From Clostridia bacterium (lineage in GTDB: Bacteria; Bacillota; Clostridia; Oscillospirales; Acutalibacteraceae), in the NCBI GenBank assembly GCA_017380615.1, contig JAFODQ010000022.1:1-32598 (forward strand): a stretch of 32,598 bases of DNA, written 5' to 3'. Position 1 is the first letter of the stretch. Each line of letters begins with the position of its first letter. The translations under genes were made by a program, and so were the position numbers. A model generated the notes under the pieces. That model had not been told where the DNA came from and ran no database searches. It saw only the letters and a list, made by a program, of their open reading frames with translations. Below are positions 24,614 through 32,570 of this stretch, piece after piece.

Positions 24614-26410
24614 ATGGCAGAGAACAGATTTCTCAGCGAATATCCCGTAATCGGTATTCGTCCCATTATCGATGGCAGACGCGGTCCTCTTAAAGTTCGT
24701 GAGTCTCTTGAGGAGCAGACAATGAACATGGCGAAGTCAGCCGCAAAGCTTTTCACAGAAAACCTTAAATATTCAAACGGCGAGACCGTAAAGGTTGTTA
24801 TTGCTGACACCACAATCGGCAGAGTTGCAGAAGCAGCTGCTTGTGCAAACAAGTTCCAGAAGGAAGGCGTTCAGATTACTCTTTCTGTTACACCTTGCTG
24901 GTGCTATGGTTCAGAAACAATGGATATGGACCCAACAACAATCAAGGGCGTTTGGGGCTTCAATGCAACAGAGCGTCCGGGTGCAGTTTATCTTGCTGCA
25001 GTTCTTGCAGCCCACGCACAGAAGGGTCTTCCTGCATTCGGTATCTATGGCAAGGATGTTCAGGATGCTGATGATACAACAATCCCTGCAGATGTTGAAG
25101 AGAAGCTTCTTCGCTTTGCAAGAGCAGCAGTTGCAGCAGCAACAATGAAGGGTAAATCATATCTTCAGATCGGTTCAATCTGCATGGGTATTGCAGGCTC
25201 TTCAATTGACACAGATTTCTTTGAAGAGTATCTCGGTATGCGCGTTGAATCAGTGGATGAGGTTGAAATCATCCGCCGAATGAGCGAAGGCATCTATGAC
25301 GAGGAAGAGTATCAGAGAGCATACAAGTGGGTTAAGGAAAATTGTAAGGAAGGCTTCGATAAGAATCCTGAGTTCGTTAGAAAGAGCGATGAGCAGAAGG
25401 AAAAGGATTGGGAGTTCACAGTTAAGATGATGTGTATCATCAAAGACCTTATGAACGGCAACAAGAATCTTCCTGCAGGCTGCGAAGAAGAGATGGTTGG
25501 TCACAATGCTATTGCAGCAGGCTTCCAGGGTCAGAGACAGTGGACAGATTTCTATCCTAATGCTGACTTTGCAGAGGCTCTTCTCAACACAAGCTTTGAC
25601 TGGAACGGAACTCGTGAGCCATACATTCTTGCAACAGAGAATGACACACTTAATGGCGTGAGCATGCTTCTTATGAAGCTTCTTACAAACCGTCCACAGA
25701 TGTTTGCAGATGTTCGTACATACTGGAGCCCTGAGGCAACAAAGAGAGTTACCGGCTATGACCTTGAGGGCAAGGCTGCTGAAGCAAAGGGCTTCATTCA
25801 CCTTATTAACTCAGGTGCTTGCTGTCTTGACGCTTGTGGCGAGGTTAAGGATGAAAACGGAAAGGGAATCATCAAAGAGTGGTACGATGTAACTGAAGAG
25901 GATGTTAAGAAGATTAACGCAGCAACAGAGTGGTGCGCAGCCGATAACGGTTATTTCCGTGGTGGCGGATATTCAAGCCGATTCCTCACAAGAGCAGAAA
26001 TGCCTGCAACAATGATTCGTCTTAACCTTGTTAAGGGTCTCGGACCAACACTCCAGATCTGCGAAGGCTACACAGTTGCACTTCCTGACGAGGTTTCAGA
26101 CATCATCTGGAAGAGAACAGACTACACATGGCCTTGCACATGGTTTGCTCCAAAGCTCACAGGCAAGGGTCCATTCACTTCAGCTTATGAGGTAATGAAT
26201 CACTGGGGTGCTAACCACGGTGCTATTTCCTATGGTCACATCGGTGCAGATATCATCACACTTGCATCAATGCTGCGTATTCCTGTTTCAATGCATAATG
26301 TGGATGAGGACAAGATTTTCCGTCCTGCTTGCTGGAATGCATTCGGCACACAAGAGCTTGAAAGCGCAGACTTCCGTGCTTGCGAAGCTTACGGTCCATT
26401 GTATAAATAA
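24614..26410 (+). CDS. fucI: L-fucose isomerase
   Basis: Interconverts L-fucose and L-fuculose (often D-arabinose and D-ribulose as well), the first cytosolic step of fucose catabolism. The 598-residue product has the usual length and the family opening, [100 protein letters not shown] and [18 protein letters not shown] carry the predicted manganese site and substrate residues. AAGGATG lies 7 nt upstream of the ATG. It stands alone with promoter and terminator: no fucK, fucA or fucose permease is adjacent, so the rest of the pathway must be elsewhere or different. Confidence 0.95.
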   Translation: MAENRFLSEYPVIGIRPIIDGRRGPLKVRESLEEQTMNMAKSAAKLFTENLKYSNGETVKVVIADTTIGRVAEAAACANKFQKEGVQITLSVTPCWCYGSETMDMDPTTIKGVWGFNATERPGAVYLAAVLAAHAQKGLPAFGIYGKDVQDADDTTIPADVEEKLLRFARAAVAAATMKGKSYLQIGSICMGIAGSSIDTDFFEEYLGMRVESVDEVEIIRRMSEGIYDEEEYQRAYKWVKENCKEGFDKNPEFVRKSDEQKEKDWEFTVKMMCIIKDLMNGNKNLPAGCEEEMVGHNAIAAGFQGQRQWTDFYPNADFAEALLNTSFDWNGTREPYILATENDTLNGVSMLLMKLLTNRPQMFADVRTYWSPEATKRVTGYDLEGKAAEAKGFIHLINSGACCLDACGEVKDENGKGIIKEWYDVTEEDVKKINAATEWCAADNGYFRGGGYSSRFLTRAEMPATMIRLNLVKGLGPTLQICEGYTVALPDEVSDIIWKRTDYTWPCTWFAPKLTGKGPFTSAYEVMNHWGANHGAISYGHIGADIITLASMLRIPVSMHNVDEDKIFRPACWNAFGTQELESADFRACEAYGPLYK

Positions 26411-26424
26411 GATAAGTAAAAATA

Positions 26425-26459
26425 AAAGCTCTCCATCTGAGGATGGAGAGCTTTTTGTT
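26425..26459. terminator. bidirectional terminator between fucI and the decarboxylase operon
   Basis: AAAGCTCTCCATC (26425-26437) pairs with GATGGAGAGCTTT (26442-26454) around TGAG, then TT-G-TTT follows on the plus strand. On the minus strand the T-run comes from AATAAAA at 26421-26427. It serves both converging genes. Confidence 0.9.
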
Positions 26460-26470
26460 TTATAACAATA

Positions 26471-27658
26471 TCAGCCTTGTCCGAACACTGCAAGGAGGAA
26501 GCCCGCTGCAACAGCAGAGCCGATAACACCTGCAACATTTGGTCCCATTGCGTGCATGAGAAGGAAGTTTGTCGGATTATACTTTCTGCCTTCGTTCTGT
26601 GCAACACGGGCAGCCATCGGAACAGCAGAAACGCCTGCAGCACCAATAAGTGGATTGATTTTGCCACCTGTGATAAGGTAAAGAATCTTGCCGAAGATGA
26701 CGCCACCTGCTGTTGAGAATGCAAAAGCACCAAGACCTAACAGGATAATCTTGATTGTCTGCATCTGAAGGAAGGTCTGTCCATCGGCAGTTGCACCAAC
26801 GCAAACACCTAACATGATTGTTACAATGTTCATAAGTGCGTTCTGAGCTGTGTCTGAAAGTCTGTCTGTAACACCACATTCACGAAGAAGGTTACCCAAC
26901 ATAAGCATACCGATAAGAGGTACAACATCGGGAAGAAGAAGTGCGCAGAAAATAAGCACAGCAACAGGGAAAATGATTTTCTCTGTTTTGGAAACCTTTC
27001 TGAGCTGCTTCATTTCAACCTTGCGCTCCTTCTCTGTTGTAAGAAGCTTCATAATCTTTGGCTGAATGAATGGAATAAGTGCCATATAGGAATATGCAGC
27101 CAGAGCTATGGGGGCTAACAGATGAGAGGCGAGTCGTGATGTAAGGAAGATGGCTGTTGGTCCGTCTGCGCCACCAATGATTGCGATTGAAGCTGCTTCA
27201 TTGGGAGCAAAGCCTAATAAAATCGCAATAAGGAAAGCAGCATAAACACCAAGCTGTGCAGCAGCACCGAGAAGGAGGCTCACAGGGTTTGAAAGAAGAG
27301 GACCAAAGTCTGTCATTGCGCCAACACCAAGGAAAATGAGACAGGGGAATATGCTGGATTTAACACCGGTATATAATATCCGAAGGAAGCCTGAATCGTA
27401 CCAGTGAGAGCCCTCGATGAATTCTTGTCCGAGGCTGCCCAGCTGACCACCTGTGGTGTCAAGCATAACATTTGCGCCGGGAAGGTTAGCAAGAAGAATA
27501 CCAAAAGCAATGGGAACAAGGAGAAGTGGTTCAAATTTAAATTTGATTGCAAGCACAAGAAAGAAAATAGCAACGCCAATCATTATTGCGTTTTCAATCT
27601 GCATAGCATGCAAGCCTGACTGTTCCCAGAGATTTGTTAATATTTCAGTTATATTCAT
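26471..27658 (-). CDS. oadB: Na+-pumping decarboxylase beta subunit
   Basis: Integral membrane subunit that decarboxylates carboxybiotin and pumps Na+ outward. The 395-residue protein is highly hydrophobic, with roughly nine to ten segments, the conserved GGADGPTAIFLTSRLA motif (the catalytic aspartate) and GAAGVSAVPMAARVAQNEG with NFLLMHAMGPNVAGVIGSAVAAG at the end. It also matches glutaconyl-CoA and methylmalonyl-CoA decarboxylase beta subunits; the partner at 28617 favours oxaloacetate. It is the last gene of the operon, 13 nt after the biotin carrier and before a terminator. Confidence 0.93.
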   Translation of the reverse strand: MNITEILTNLWEQSGLHAMQIENAIMIGVAIFFLVLAIKFKFEPLLLVPIAFGILLANLPGANVMLDTTGGQLGSLGQEFIEGSHWYDSGFLRILYTGVKSSIFPCLIFLGVGAMTDFGPLLSNPVSLLLGAAAQLGVYAAFLIAILLGFAPNEAASIAIIGGADGPTAIFLTSRLASHLLAPIALAAYSYMALIPFIQPKIMKLLTTEKERKVEMKQLRKVSKTEKIIFPVAVLIFCALLLPDVVPLIGMLMLGNLLRECGVTDRLSDTAQNALMNIVTIMLGVCVGATADGQTFLQMQTIKIILLGLGAFAFSTAGGVIFGKILYLITGGKINPLIGAAGVSAVPMAARVAQNEGRKYNPTNFLLMHAMGPNVAGVIGSAVAAGFLLAVFGQG

Positions 27659-27671
27659 TTGAGATTAATCC

Positions 27672-28085
27672 TTAGATGACCGCAAGAACATCATCAGTGT
27701 TAACTGATGTTCCTTTAGGAGCATTGATTGACTTAACAACACCGTCGCAAGGAGCAACAATATCATTTTCCATTTTCATAGCTTCGAGAACGACAACAAC
27801 GTCGCCTGCCTTAACAGCATCACCAACAGCCTTCTTGACTGCAAGCACTGTGCCTGGCATCGGAGCCTTGATCTGTGTGCCGTCTGCACTTACAGGTGCA
27901 GGAGCAGCAGGTGCAGCAGGAGCTTCGGCAACCGGAGCAGCCTCAGCCACGGGAGCTGCAGCAGGAGCAGGAGCTGCAGGAACAGCTGCCACAAAAGGAA
28001 CCTGTGAAACACCGGTAACGATAGCGTCGCTTTCGGTAACATCTACTTCATAAATTTTTCCGTTTAATGTAACATTGTATTTCAT
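27672..28085 (-). CDS. biotin carboxyl carrier subunit of the decarboxylase
   Basis: The 137-residue protein has three parts: an N-terminal strand segment (MKYNVTLNGKIYEVDV), an alanine/proline-rich flexible linker (about 33-65) and a biotinyl domain (about 70-137). Biotin goes on Lys104 of VLEAMKMENDIV. It would swing carboxyl groups from the carboxyltransferase to the membrane beta subunit. In many relatives this domain is the C-terminus of OadA; here it is a separate gene, and the carboxyltransferase lacks it. GGAGG precedes the ATG within the end of the upstream gene, 3 nt apart. Confidence 0.93.
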   Translation of the reverse strand: MKYNVTLNGKIYEVDVTESDAIVTGVSQVPFVAAVPAAPAPAAAPVAEAAPVAEAPAAPAAPAPVSADGTQIKAPMPGTVLAVKKAVGDAVKAGDVVVVLEAMKMENDIVAPCDGVVKSINAPKGTSVNTDDVLAVI

Positions 28086-28088
28086 AAC

Positions 28089-28604
28089 TTAATCCTCCAC
28101 TAATTTAATTGAGTTGAAAATGAGTCTGTCTAAAGGAATACCCGTTTTGTCTGATGTGATAGCCATAATAGCGGCGGCATCCTGTTCTTCAATGTTTTCA
28201 AGCACAGGGTCCTGGTTGAGTCTCTTGATTGATTTGAAATCAAGTCTGCCAAGGTCAATGCCTGTCTTATGAGCTGTGATTGCCATAAGCACAGCAGCAT
28301 CCTGCTCGGAAACACCGTCAAGCACCACAAAGCCCGGAATATGCGGGATTCCATCCTCTTCAGCTTTTTCTTCAGCAGCAGGTGTGTCCACTGGTGCTGA
28401 AGGTGTTGTTGCCTCAACAGTTGAAGAAGCTTCATCTGGTTCTTGTTTTTCTTTTTTGCCCACATTTATTATTTTTGAAAGGATAATAACAAAAATAGCA
28501 AGAACGGCAAGAACAGCAAGAACAATCCCGAAGCCGAAGCCTGAGGTTTTCAGAGCCTCAAAAATGGAAATATCCGGTAAGTTTTCTAAAGGAAGAAATG
28601 TCAT
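28089..28604 (-). CDS. OadG-like membrane subunit with a tandem 40-residue repeat
   Basis: The 171-residue protein has one strong transmembrane segment (about 22-44, GFGFGIVLAVLAVLAIFVII), the layout of OadG gamma subunits that anchor and stabilise the decarboxylase. A charged and proline-rich linker follows (50-88). The C-terminus is two copies of one motif at exact period 40 residues: residues 100-128 (EQDAAVLMAITAHKTGIDLG onward) and 140-168 (EQDAAAIMAITSDKTGIPLD onward) agree at 20 of 29 positions. Standard gamma subunits have a short C-terminal acidic/His segment, so the duplication is notable. GGAGG lies 7 nt upstream; carboxyltransferase gene ends 12 nt before. Confidence 0.75.
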   Translation of the reverse strand: MTFLPLENLPDISIFEALKTSGFGFGIVLAVLAVLAIFVIILSKIINVGKKEKQEPDEASSTVEATTPSAPVDTPAAEEKAEEDGIPHIPGFVVLDGVSEQDAAVLMAITAHKTGIDLGRLDFKSIKRLNQDPVLENIEEQDAAAIMAITSDKTGIPLDRLIFNSIKLVED

Positions 28605-28616
28605 TTTTATTCCTCC

Positions 28617-29999
28617 TTAATCAATTGACTTGAATTCGTAGGTGTAAATTTTACCTGCCATTTCATCACGGTAATCAAAGAAGTTTTCTGCCTGTGTCGG
28701 GAATGCGATGTATGAAAGCACATCCTCGTCGCAGTGAGCCTTTTCGCCGATTTCAGCCTTTGCAGCTTCAAATGCAGGCTCAAGAGTGTCAGCGAATCTG
28801 CCTTCAATTCCCTTTTCATCTCCGAGAATCTGCTTCTTGACATCCTCGTTAACCTGGCCGGGAGCCTTACCATATTCACCCATGAGGTAGGATTTAACTT
28901 CCTTGGAAACATTCTTGTAGCGTTCGCCGGAAAGCACATTGTTTGTTGCCTGAACGCCAACCATCTGGCTCATAGGTGTAACAAGTGGTGGGTAGCCTAA
29001 GTCCTCACGAACTCGTGGAGTTTCAAGAAGAACCTCATCGAATTTATCCATCTTGCTCTGAGCTGTAAGCTGAGCAACAAGGTTTGAAAGCATACCACCG
29101 GGAACCTGATAATCGAGAGCCTTTGCGTCTGTGCAAAGCACTGTTGGGTTGAGAAGACCACTTTCAAGAGCCTTTGCTCTGATGGGCTTGAAGAAATCTG
29201 CAATTTCACGAAGAGCATCTGAGTTAAGGCCTGTGTCATAACCGAGCTCCGCAAGAGTGTAGTTGAGAGTTTCTGTTGCAGGCTGTGCTGTGCCGCCTGA
29301 CATTGTGGAGATAGCTGTGTCGATAACATCAACACCAGCTTCAACTGCCTTGAGGCAGGTCATGAAGCCAAGACCTGTTGTGCAGTGTGTGTGAAGCACG
29401 ATCGGAAGGTCAACAGCCTCCTTGAGAGAGGAAACAAGCTTGTGTGCTTCTGCAGGGCTGAGAATACCTGCCATATCCTTGATTGCGATTGTCTGACAGC
29501 CGAGGCTCTGCATATTCTTTGCAAGCTCAACATAGGAATCAAGTGTGTGGATGGGGCTGATTGTGTAGCAGATTGCACCTGATGCAATAGCACCATTCTT
29601 AACTGTTTCGTCAACAGCAACCTCAATATTCTTAACATCATTAAGAGCATCAAAGATTCTGATGATATCAATACCATTTTCAACGCTCTTCTTGACGAAC
29701 ATGCGAACAACATCGTCCGGATAGTGACGGTAGCCGAGAAGGTTCTGTCCTCTGAGAAGCATCTGAAGCTTTGTGTTAGGACAAGCCTTTTTGATTTTTC
29801 TGAGTCTTTCCCATGGATCCTCGTTAAGGTAACGAAGACATGAGTCGAAGGTTGCACCGCCCCAGCATTCGAGAGAGTAGTAGCCTGCTTTGTCAAGCTC
29901 CTTGAGAATTGGCTCGAATTCGCGGAATTTCATTCGTGTTGCAATAAGTGACTGGTTAGCATCACGCAATACGGTTTCGGTAAAACGAACTTTCTGCAT
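28617..29999 (-). CDS. oadA: oxaloacetate decarboxylase/pyruvate carboxylase-type carboxyltransferase
   Basis: Carboxyltransferase that moves the carboxyl group from oxaloacetate to biotin. From the ATG at 29999 it has 460 residues. TETVLRDANQSLIATRM (metal/substrate aspartate), LECWGGATFDSCLRYLNEDPWERLR, TIAIKDMAGIL (carbamylated-lysine region) and LPIVLHTHCTTGLG (metal histidines) mark the OadA/5S/PycB family. The usual DAHQS motif reads DANQS. No biotin domain is present; the separate carrier supplies it. The start is fixed by AAGGAG 10 nt upstream; a longer frame to 30068 lacks a site. It leads the four-gene operon. Confidence 0.93.
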   Translation of the reverse strand: MQKVRFTETVLRDANQSLIATRMKFREFEPILKELDKAGYYSLECWGGATFDSCLRYLNEDPWERLRKIKKACPNTKLQMLLRGQNLLGYRHYPDDVVRMFVKKSVENGIDIIRIFDALNDVKNIEVAVDETVKNGAIASGAICYTISPIHTLDSYVELAKNMQSLGCQTIAIKDMAGILSPAEAHKLVSSLKEAVDLPIVLHTHCTTGLGFMTCLKAVEAGVDVIDTAISTMSGGTAQPATETLNYTLAELGYDTGLNSDALREIADFFKPIRAKALESGLLNPTVLCTDAKALDYQVPGGMLSNLVAQLTAQSKMDKFDEVLLETPRVREDLGYPPLVTPMSQMVGVQATNNVLSGERYKNVSKEVKSYLMGEYGKAPGQVNEDVKKQILGDEKGIEGRFADTLEPAFEAAKAEIGEKAHCDEDVLSYIAFPTQAENFFDYRDEMAGKIYTYEFKSID

Positions 30000-30103
30000 A
30001 GTCTTTTCTCCTTCATATAATTTTGAAACAAATTTCTTAAGGAATTTATATCTATATGATAGACTCATTTCTTGAAAATGTGCCTACCAATTTTCCCCAA
30101 TTT

Positions 30104-30132
30104 ATCATACTATAAATAAATGTTTAATTCAA
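30104..30132 (-). promoter_or_regulatory. probable promoter of the decarboxylase operon
   Basis: On the minus strand TTGAAT (30127-30132), 17 bp and TATGAT (30104-30109). The leader would be about 100 nt and includes a near-palindrome AAATTTCTTAAGGAATTT around 30029-30047. No other strong hairpin is evident. Confidence 0.5.
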
Positions 30133-30196
30133 GCATTTCGAAGCAATTTGTTTAACATTTAACAAAATACACAAAGAGTCTCTCAAATTAGCTTAA

Positions 30197-30225
30197 TTGA
30201 CTTTTAAATATATACATATTATTAT
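30197..30225 (+). promoter_or_regulatory. probable promoter of the SGNH hydrolase gene
   Basis: TTGACT (30197-30202), 17 bp and TATTAT (30220-30225). The -10 lies exactly in the centre of an inverted repeat, ATATACATAT (30210-30219) and ATATGTATAT (30226-30235). The leader is only about 20 nt. Confidence 0.55.
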
Positions 30226-30254
30226 ATATGTATATGAGAAGGAGGCGTGTTTCT

Positions 30255-31436
30255 GTGGAAAATAAATGGGTGCAGGTGTGGGGACAAGCTCATTCTGCTT
30301 TATCATATTTTTATTATCCATCTTGCGAGAAAACCTTCAGGCTTGTTATAAGGTCTGCAGTGTCCGGTGAGAGTGTACGCTTTGAGCTTTCAAATGAGTG
30401 TGCCAAGGAGGATGTTCACATCGGCGCCATGTCAGTGGCGAGGTGTGATGAAAACGGTAATTTTCTTGATAAATGTAAAACTGCCACCGTGAATTCCGAG
30501 AAATCACCTTGCCTTAAGGTTGGGGAGATTGCTCTTAGTGATGAAATCCCTCTTCACATTGAGGTGGGTGACTATTTCTGTGTAAGCGTCTTTGTTGAGA
30601 AGGGGGCGCTTCGCAGTGGTAATCTTATCGATGATGCAACACTCGTTACTGTAAAGGGTGATGTTTCACACCAAGGAAAAATAGAAAACCAAAGAAGAAA
30701 AAGAGATAAGGTAAGAGAGGTCGCCTCTTCTCTTCTTAAAATGTATTTCCACAAGCCTATTCCTCTTTTTCAATCTGTGCAGGTGCTCAATGGCACAGGT
30801 GCAGGCAGTATTATAGTTTATGGTGATTCCATAAGTCAGCAGGGCTATTGGACAAACGCATTTGCAAAACGAGTGAAGGATGCATATCCCGGCAGATATG
30901 CTGTTGTCAACAAATCGATTATGGGAACAAGGCTTCTTACGGATTTCAGCACAAGATTCTTCTGCAAGGGTCTTTTTGGCAAAAGTGGTCTCAACCGTGT
31001 TGAAAGGGATATTCTCAGTTACCCCGATGCTGAATATGTAATTGTGGCTTTGGGCACAAATGACTTTCTTCAGCCTGCATCAATCCAGGCGCCCAAAAGT
31101 GAAAAACGCACAGCCAGTGAATTTCTGGAGGGAATGCTGACTCTTAATGCTCTGGTTACAAAGAGTGGTAAGAGGCTTATTGTTTTCAATATTCTTAATT
31201 TTGGCGAGGGAATAGATTCCCGACCGTGGAAGGAAGCACTTGTCACAGAGACAAACAAGCTCCTTTATGAAAACAGAGATAAGTTTTATGGCTTCTATGA
31301 CCAGGCAGGGCTTTGTGTTAATCCCGAAAAGCCAACCTGCTCGAAGCTGGAGCTTCTTGGTGGAGATAAGGTTCATCCCAATAAAGTCGGCGGTCAGCTT
31401 GTAGCAGATAATGTGGACCTGGATTTGTTTAAATAA
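30255..31436 (+). CDS. SGNH/GDSL-family hydrolase
   Basis: The 393-residue protein has a beta-rich N-terminal domain (about 1-140) followed by an SGNH esterase domain. VYGDSISQQGYW carries the nucleophile serine (block I). NKSIMGTRLL, then VIVALGTNDFLQPAS are blocks II and III, and LGGDKVHPNKVGGQLVAD provides the Asp-x-x-His pair. Probably a carbohydrate esterase or deacetylase. No signal peptide is visible from the GTG at 30255, so it is predicted cytoplasmic. The GTG is favoured over ATGs at 30228 and 30234 because AAGGAGG (30239-30245) sits 9 nt before it. It stands alone; the substrate is unknown. Confidence 0.88.
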   Translation: MENKWVQVWGQAHSALSYFYYPSCEKTFRLVIRSAVSGESVRFELSNECAKEDVHIGAMSVARCDENGNFLDKCKTATVNSEKSPCLKVGEIALSDEIPLHIEVGDYFCVSVFVEKGALRSGNLIDDATLVTVKGDVSHQGKIENQRRKRDKVREVASSLLKMYFHKPIPLFQSVQVLNGTGAGSIIVYGDSISQQGYWTNAFAKRVKDAYPGRYAVVNKSIMGTRLLTDFSTRFFCKGLFGKSGLNRVERDILSYPDAEYVIVALGTNDFLQPASIQAPKSEKRTASEFLEGMLTLNALVTKSGKRLIVFNILNFGEGIDSRPWKEALVTETNKLLYENRDKFYGFYDQAGLCVNPEKPTCSKLELLGGDKVHPNKVGGQLVADNVDLDLFK

Positions 31437-31472
31437 TATATACTATTATATATATAGCCTCATTTCCGATTA

Positions 31473-31507
31473 AAAGCAGTGCAGAGTATATGGCTCTGCA
31501 CTGCTTT
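31473..31507. terminator. bidirectional terminator between the SGNH and sleB-like genes
   Basis: A perfect 14-bp stem, AAAGCAGTGCAGAG (31473-31486) and CTCTGCACTGCTTT (31494-31507), loop TATATGG. T-runs are short on both sides (TTT plus strand; TTTTA minus strand). The stem abuts the stop codon of the sleB-like gene. Confidence 0.85.
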
Positions 31508-32229
31508 CATTTACAGAAAAGATGCTTTCCTATTGTTGTTATAACAGGTCTCTTTCTGATCCATTGGTTGGAGGTTTTTGCAGGATTGTAGTAATAGAGC
31601 GCACCACCTGAGGGATCCCATCCGTTAATGGCATCCTGAGCAGCTTTTCTTGAGGAGCTGTCTGGCGATACGCTCCAGTTGCTGTCTGTAACTGCAGAGA
31701 AGGCGCCCTTCTGATAAACCACACCTGAAATCGTGTCAGGAAAGGATGAGGAATCCACACGATTAAGCACGACAGCTCCGACAGCCACCTGACCTGTATA
31801 GCTTTCACCTCGTGCTTCTGCAGCAATCACCTTTGCAAGCAGATAAACATCAGAAGAACTGTATCCTCCGGTGGCGGAAGAGTCACCGGACGAGAGACCC
31901 ATATAAAGTAAAGTCTTTTTTCCTGCCACGCCATCGGCTGTTATTCCCACAGATTTCTGAAACTGTCTTACTGCTCGTTGGGTTTTAACTCCATATATGC
32001 CATCCACTGTTCCGTCAAAGAATCCTAACTGCTTGAGCTTCTTTTGAATTCTTCGGACCTCGTCACCACGAGAGCCAAGCTTTGAAAGAACCTCCATTGC
32101 CTCGTTTTTCTCTGTGTCAATTTTCACCACGGATGCTATACTGATTATGATAGTAAGGCAGAGCAGTATGCAAAATGACTTTCCTGCCGGTGTGGTGATT
32201 AGCTTGTTCAATGTACATGATGCTTTCAT
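31507..32229 (-). CDS. sleB: SleB-like spore cortex-lytic enzyme
   Basis: SleB hydrolyses the peptidoglycan cortex during spore germination (lytic transglycosylase-type). The 240-residue product has an N-terminal hydrophobic segment (about 18-35, signal or anchor), a peptidoglycan-binding domain (about 52-112, SRGDEVRRIQKKLKQLGFFDGTVDGIYG) and a hydrolase_2 domain (about 127-240) with VYLLAKVIAAEARGES, where Glu138 is the likely catalytic residue, plus YTGQVAVGAVVLNRV and ALYYYNPAKTSNQWI. GAGGTGA precedes the ATG by 5 nt. The usual partner YpeB is not in the window. It is the clearest hint of sporulation ancestry here; related vegetative hydrolases exist. Confidence 0.9.
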   Translation of the reverse strand: MKASCTLNKLITTPAGKSFCILLCLTIIISIASVVKIDTEKNEAMEVLSKLGSRGDEVRRIQKKLKQLGFFDGTVDGIYGVKTQRAVRQFQKSVGITADGVAGKKTLLYMGLSSGDSSATGGYSSSDVYLLAKVIAAEARGESYTGQVAVGAVVLNRVDSSSFPDTISGVVYQKGAFSAVTDSNWSVSPDSSSRKAAQDAINGWDPSGGALYYYNPAKTSNQWIRKRPVITTIGKHLFCK

Positions 32230-32258
32230 TTTCTCACCTCAAAGTTGTATTTCTATAT

Positions 32259-32288
32259 AGGTATATCCGTTGTTATAAGATTTATACA
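32259..32288 (-). promoter_or_regulatory. possible sporulation sigma (sigma-G-like) promoter of sleB
   Basis: On the minus strand TGTATA (32283-32288), 17 bp and TATACCT (32259-32265), resembling the sigma-G pattern TGHATR with a CATnnTA -10, at a suitable distance from the ATG. A sigma-A-like TTGTTG/TATAAC pair overlaps it. Confidence 0.3.
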
Positions 32289-32401
32289 TTCTTTCAACAA
32301 AACAATCGACAGTAAAATTGTGGTTAAAACTACATGAACGCACTATATATTGTGAACGAAAAAATAAATTAAAAAACTTTGAAATTTTTTTAGAAAAAGT
32401 G

Positions 32402-32430
32402 TTGACAATTAGTGCATTGTTTAGTATAAT
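32402..32430 (+). promoter_or_regulatory. strong consensus promoter P1, probably of an rRNA operon
   Basis: TTGACA (32402-32407), 17 bp and TATAAT (32425-32430): both hexamers perfect. A run of A/T lies upstream (UP-element-like). No CDS starts to the right inside the window, and the leader is short, basic-looking and non-coding, as in rrn operons. Confidence 0.8.
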
Positions 32431-32570
32431 TCAATCCCGTTGGTGCTCAGAAGCGCCGACACGAACCTTGAAAAGACATTGAAAAAAGCCAGAGTAAGAA
32501 CGAAAAGGCGGAGGGGAAAACGAAACGCCCGGCGCTGTGTAAAAGTTCTGAAAAAAAGGCAAAAAAGATG
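32431..32570 (+). other. untranslated leader between tandem promoters
   Basis: No ORF with a ribosome site. TTGGTGC (32440-32446) can pair with GCGCCGA (32453-32459). The overlapping AGCGCCG (32452-32458) is also complementary to CGGCGCT (32530-32536), so two folds compete. It looks like an rRNA 5' leader. The rRNA itself would start beyond the window, so this is inference. Confidence 0.5.
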
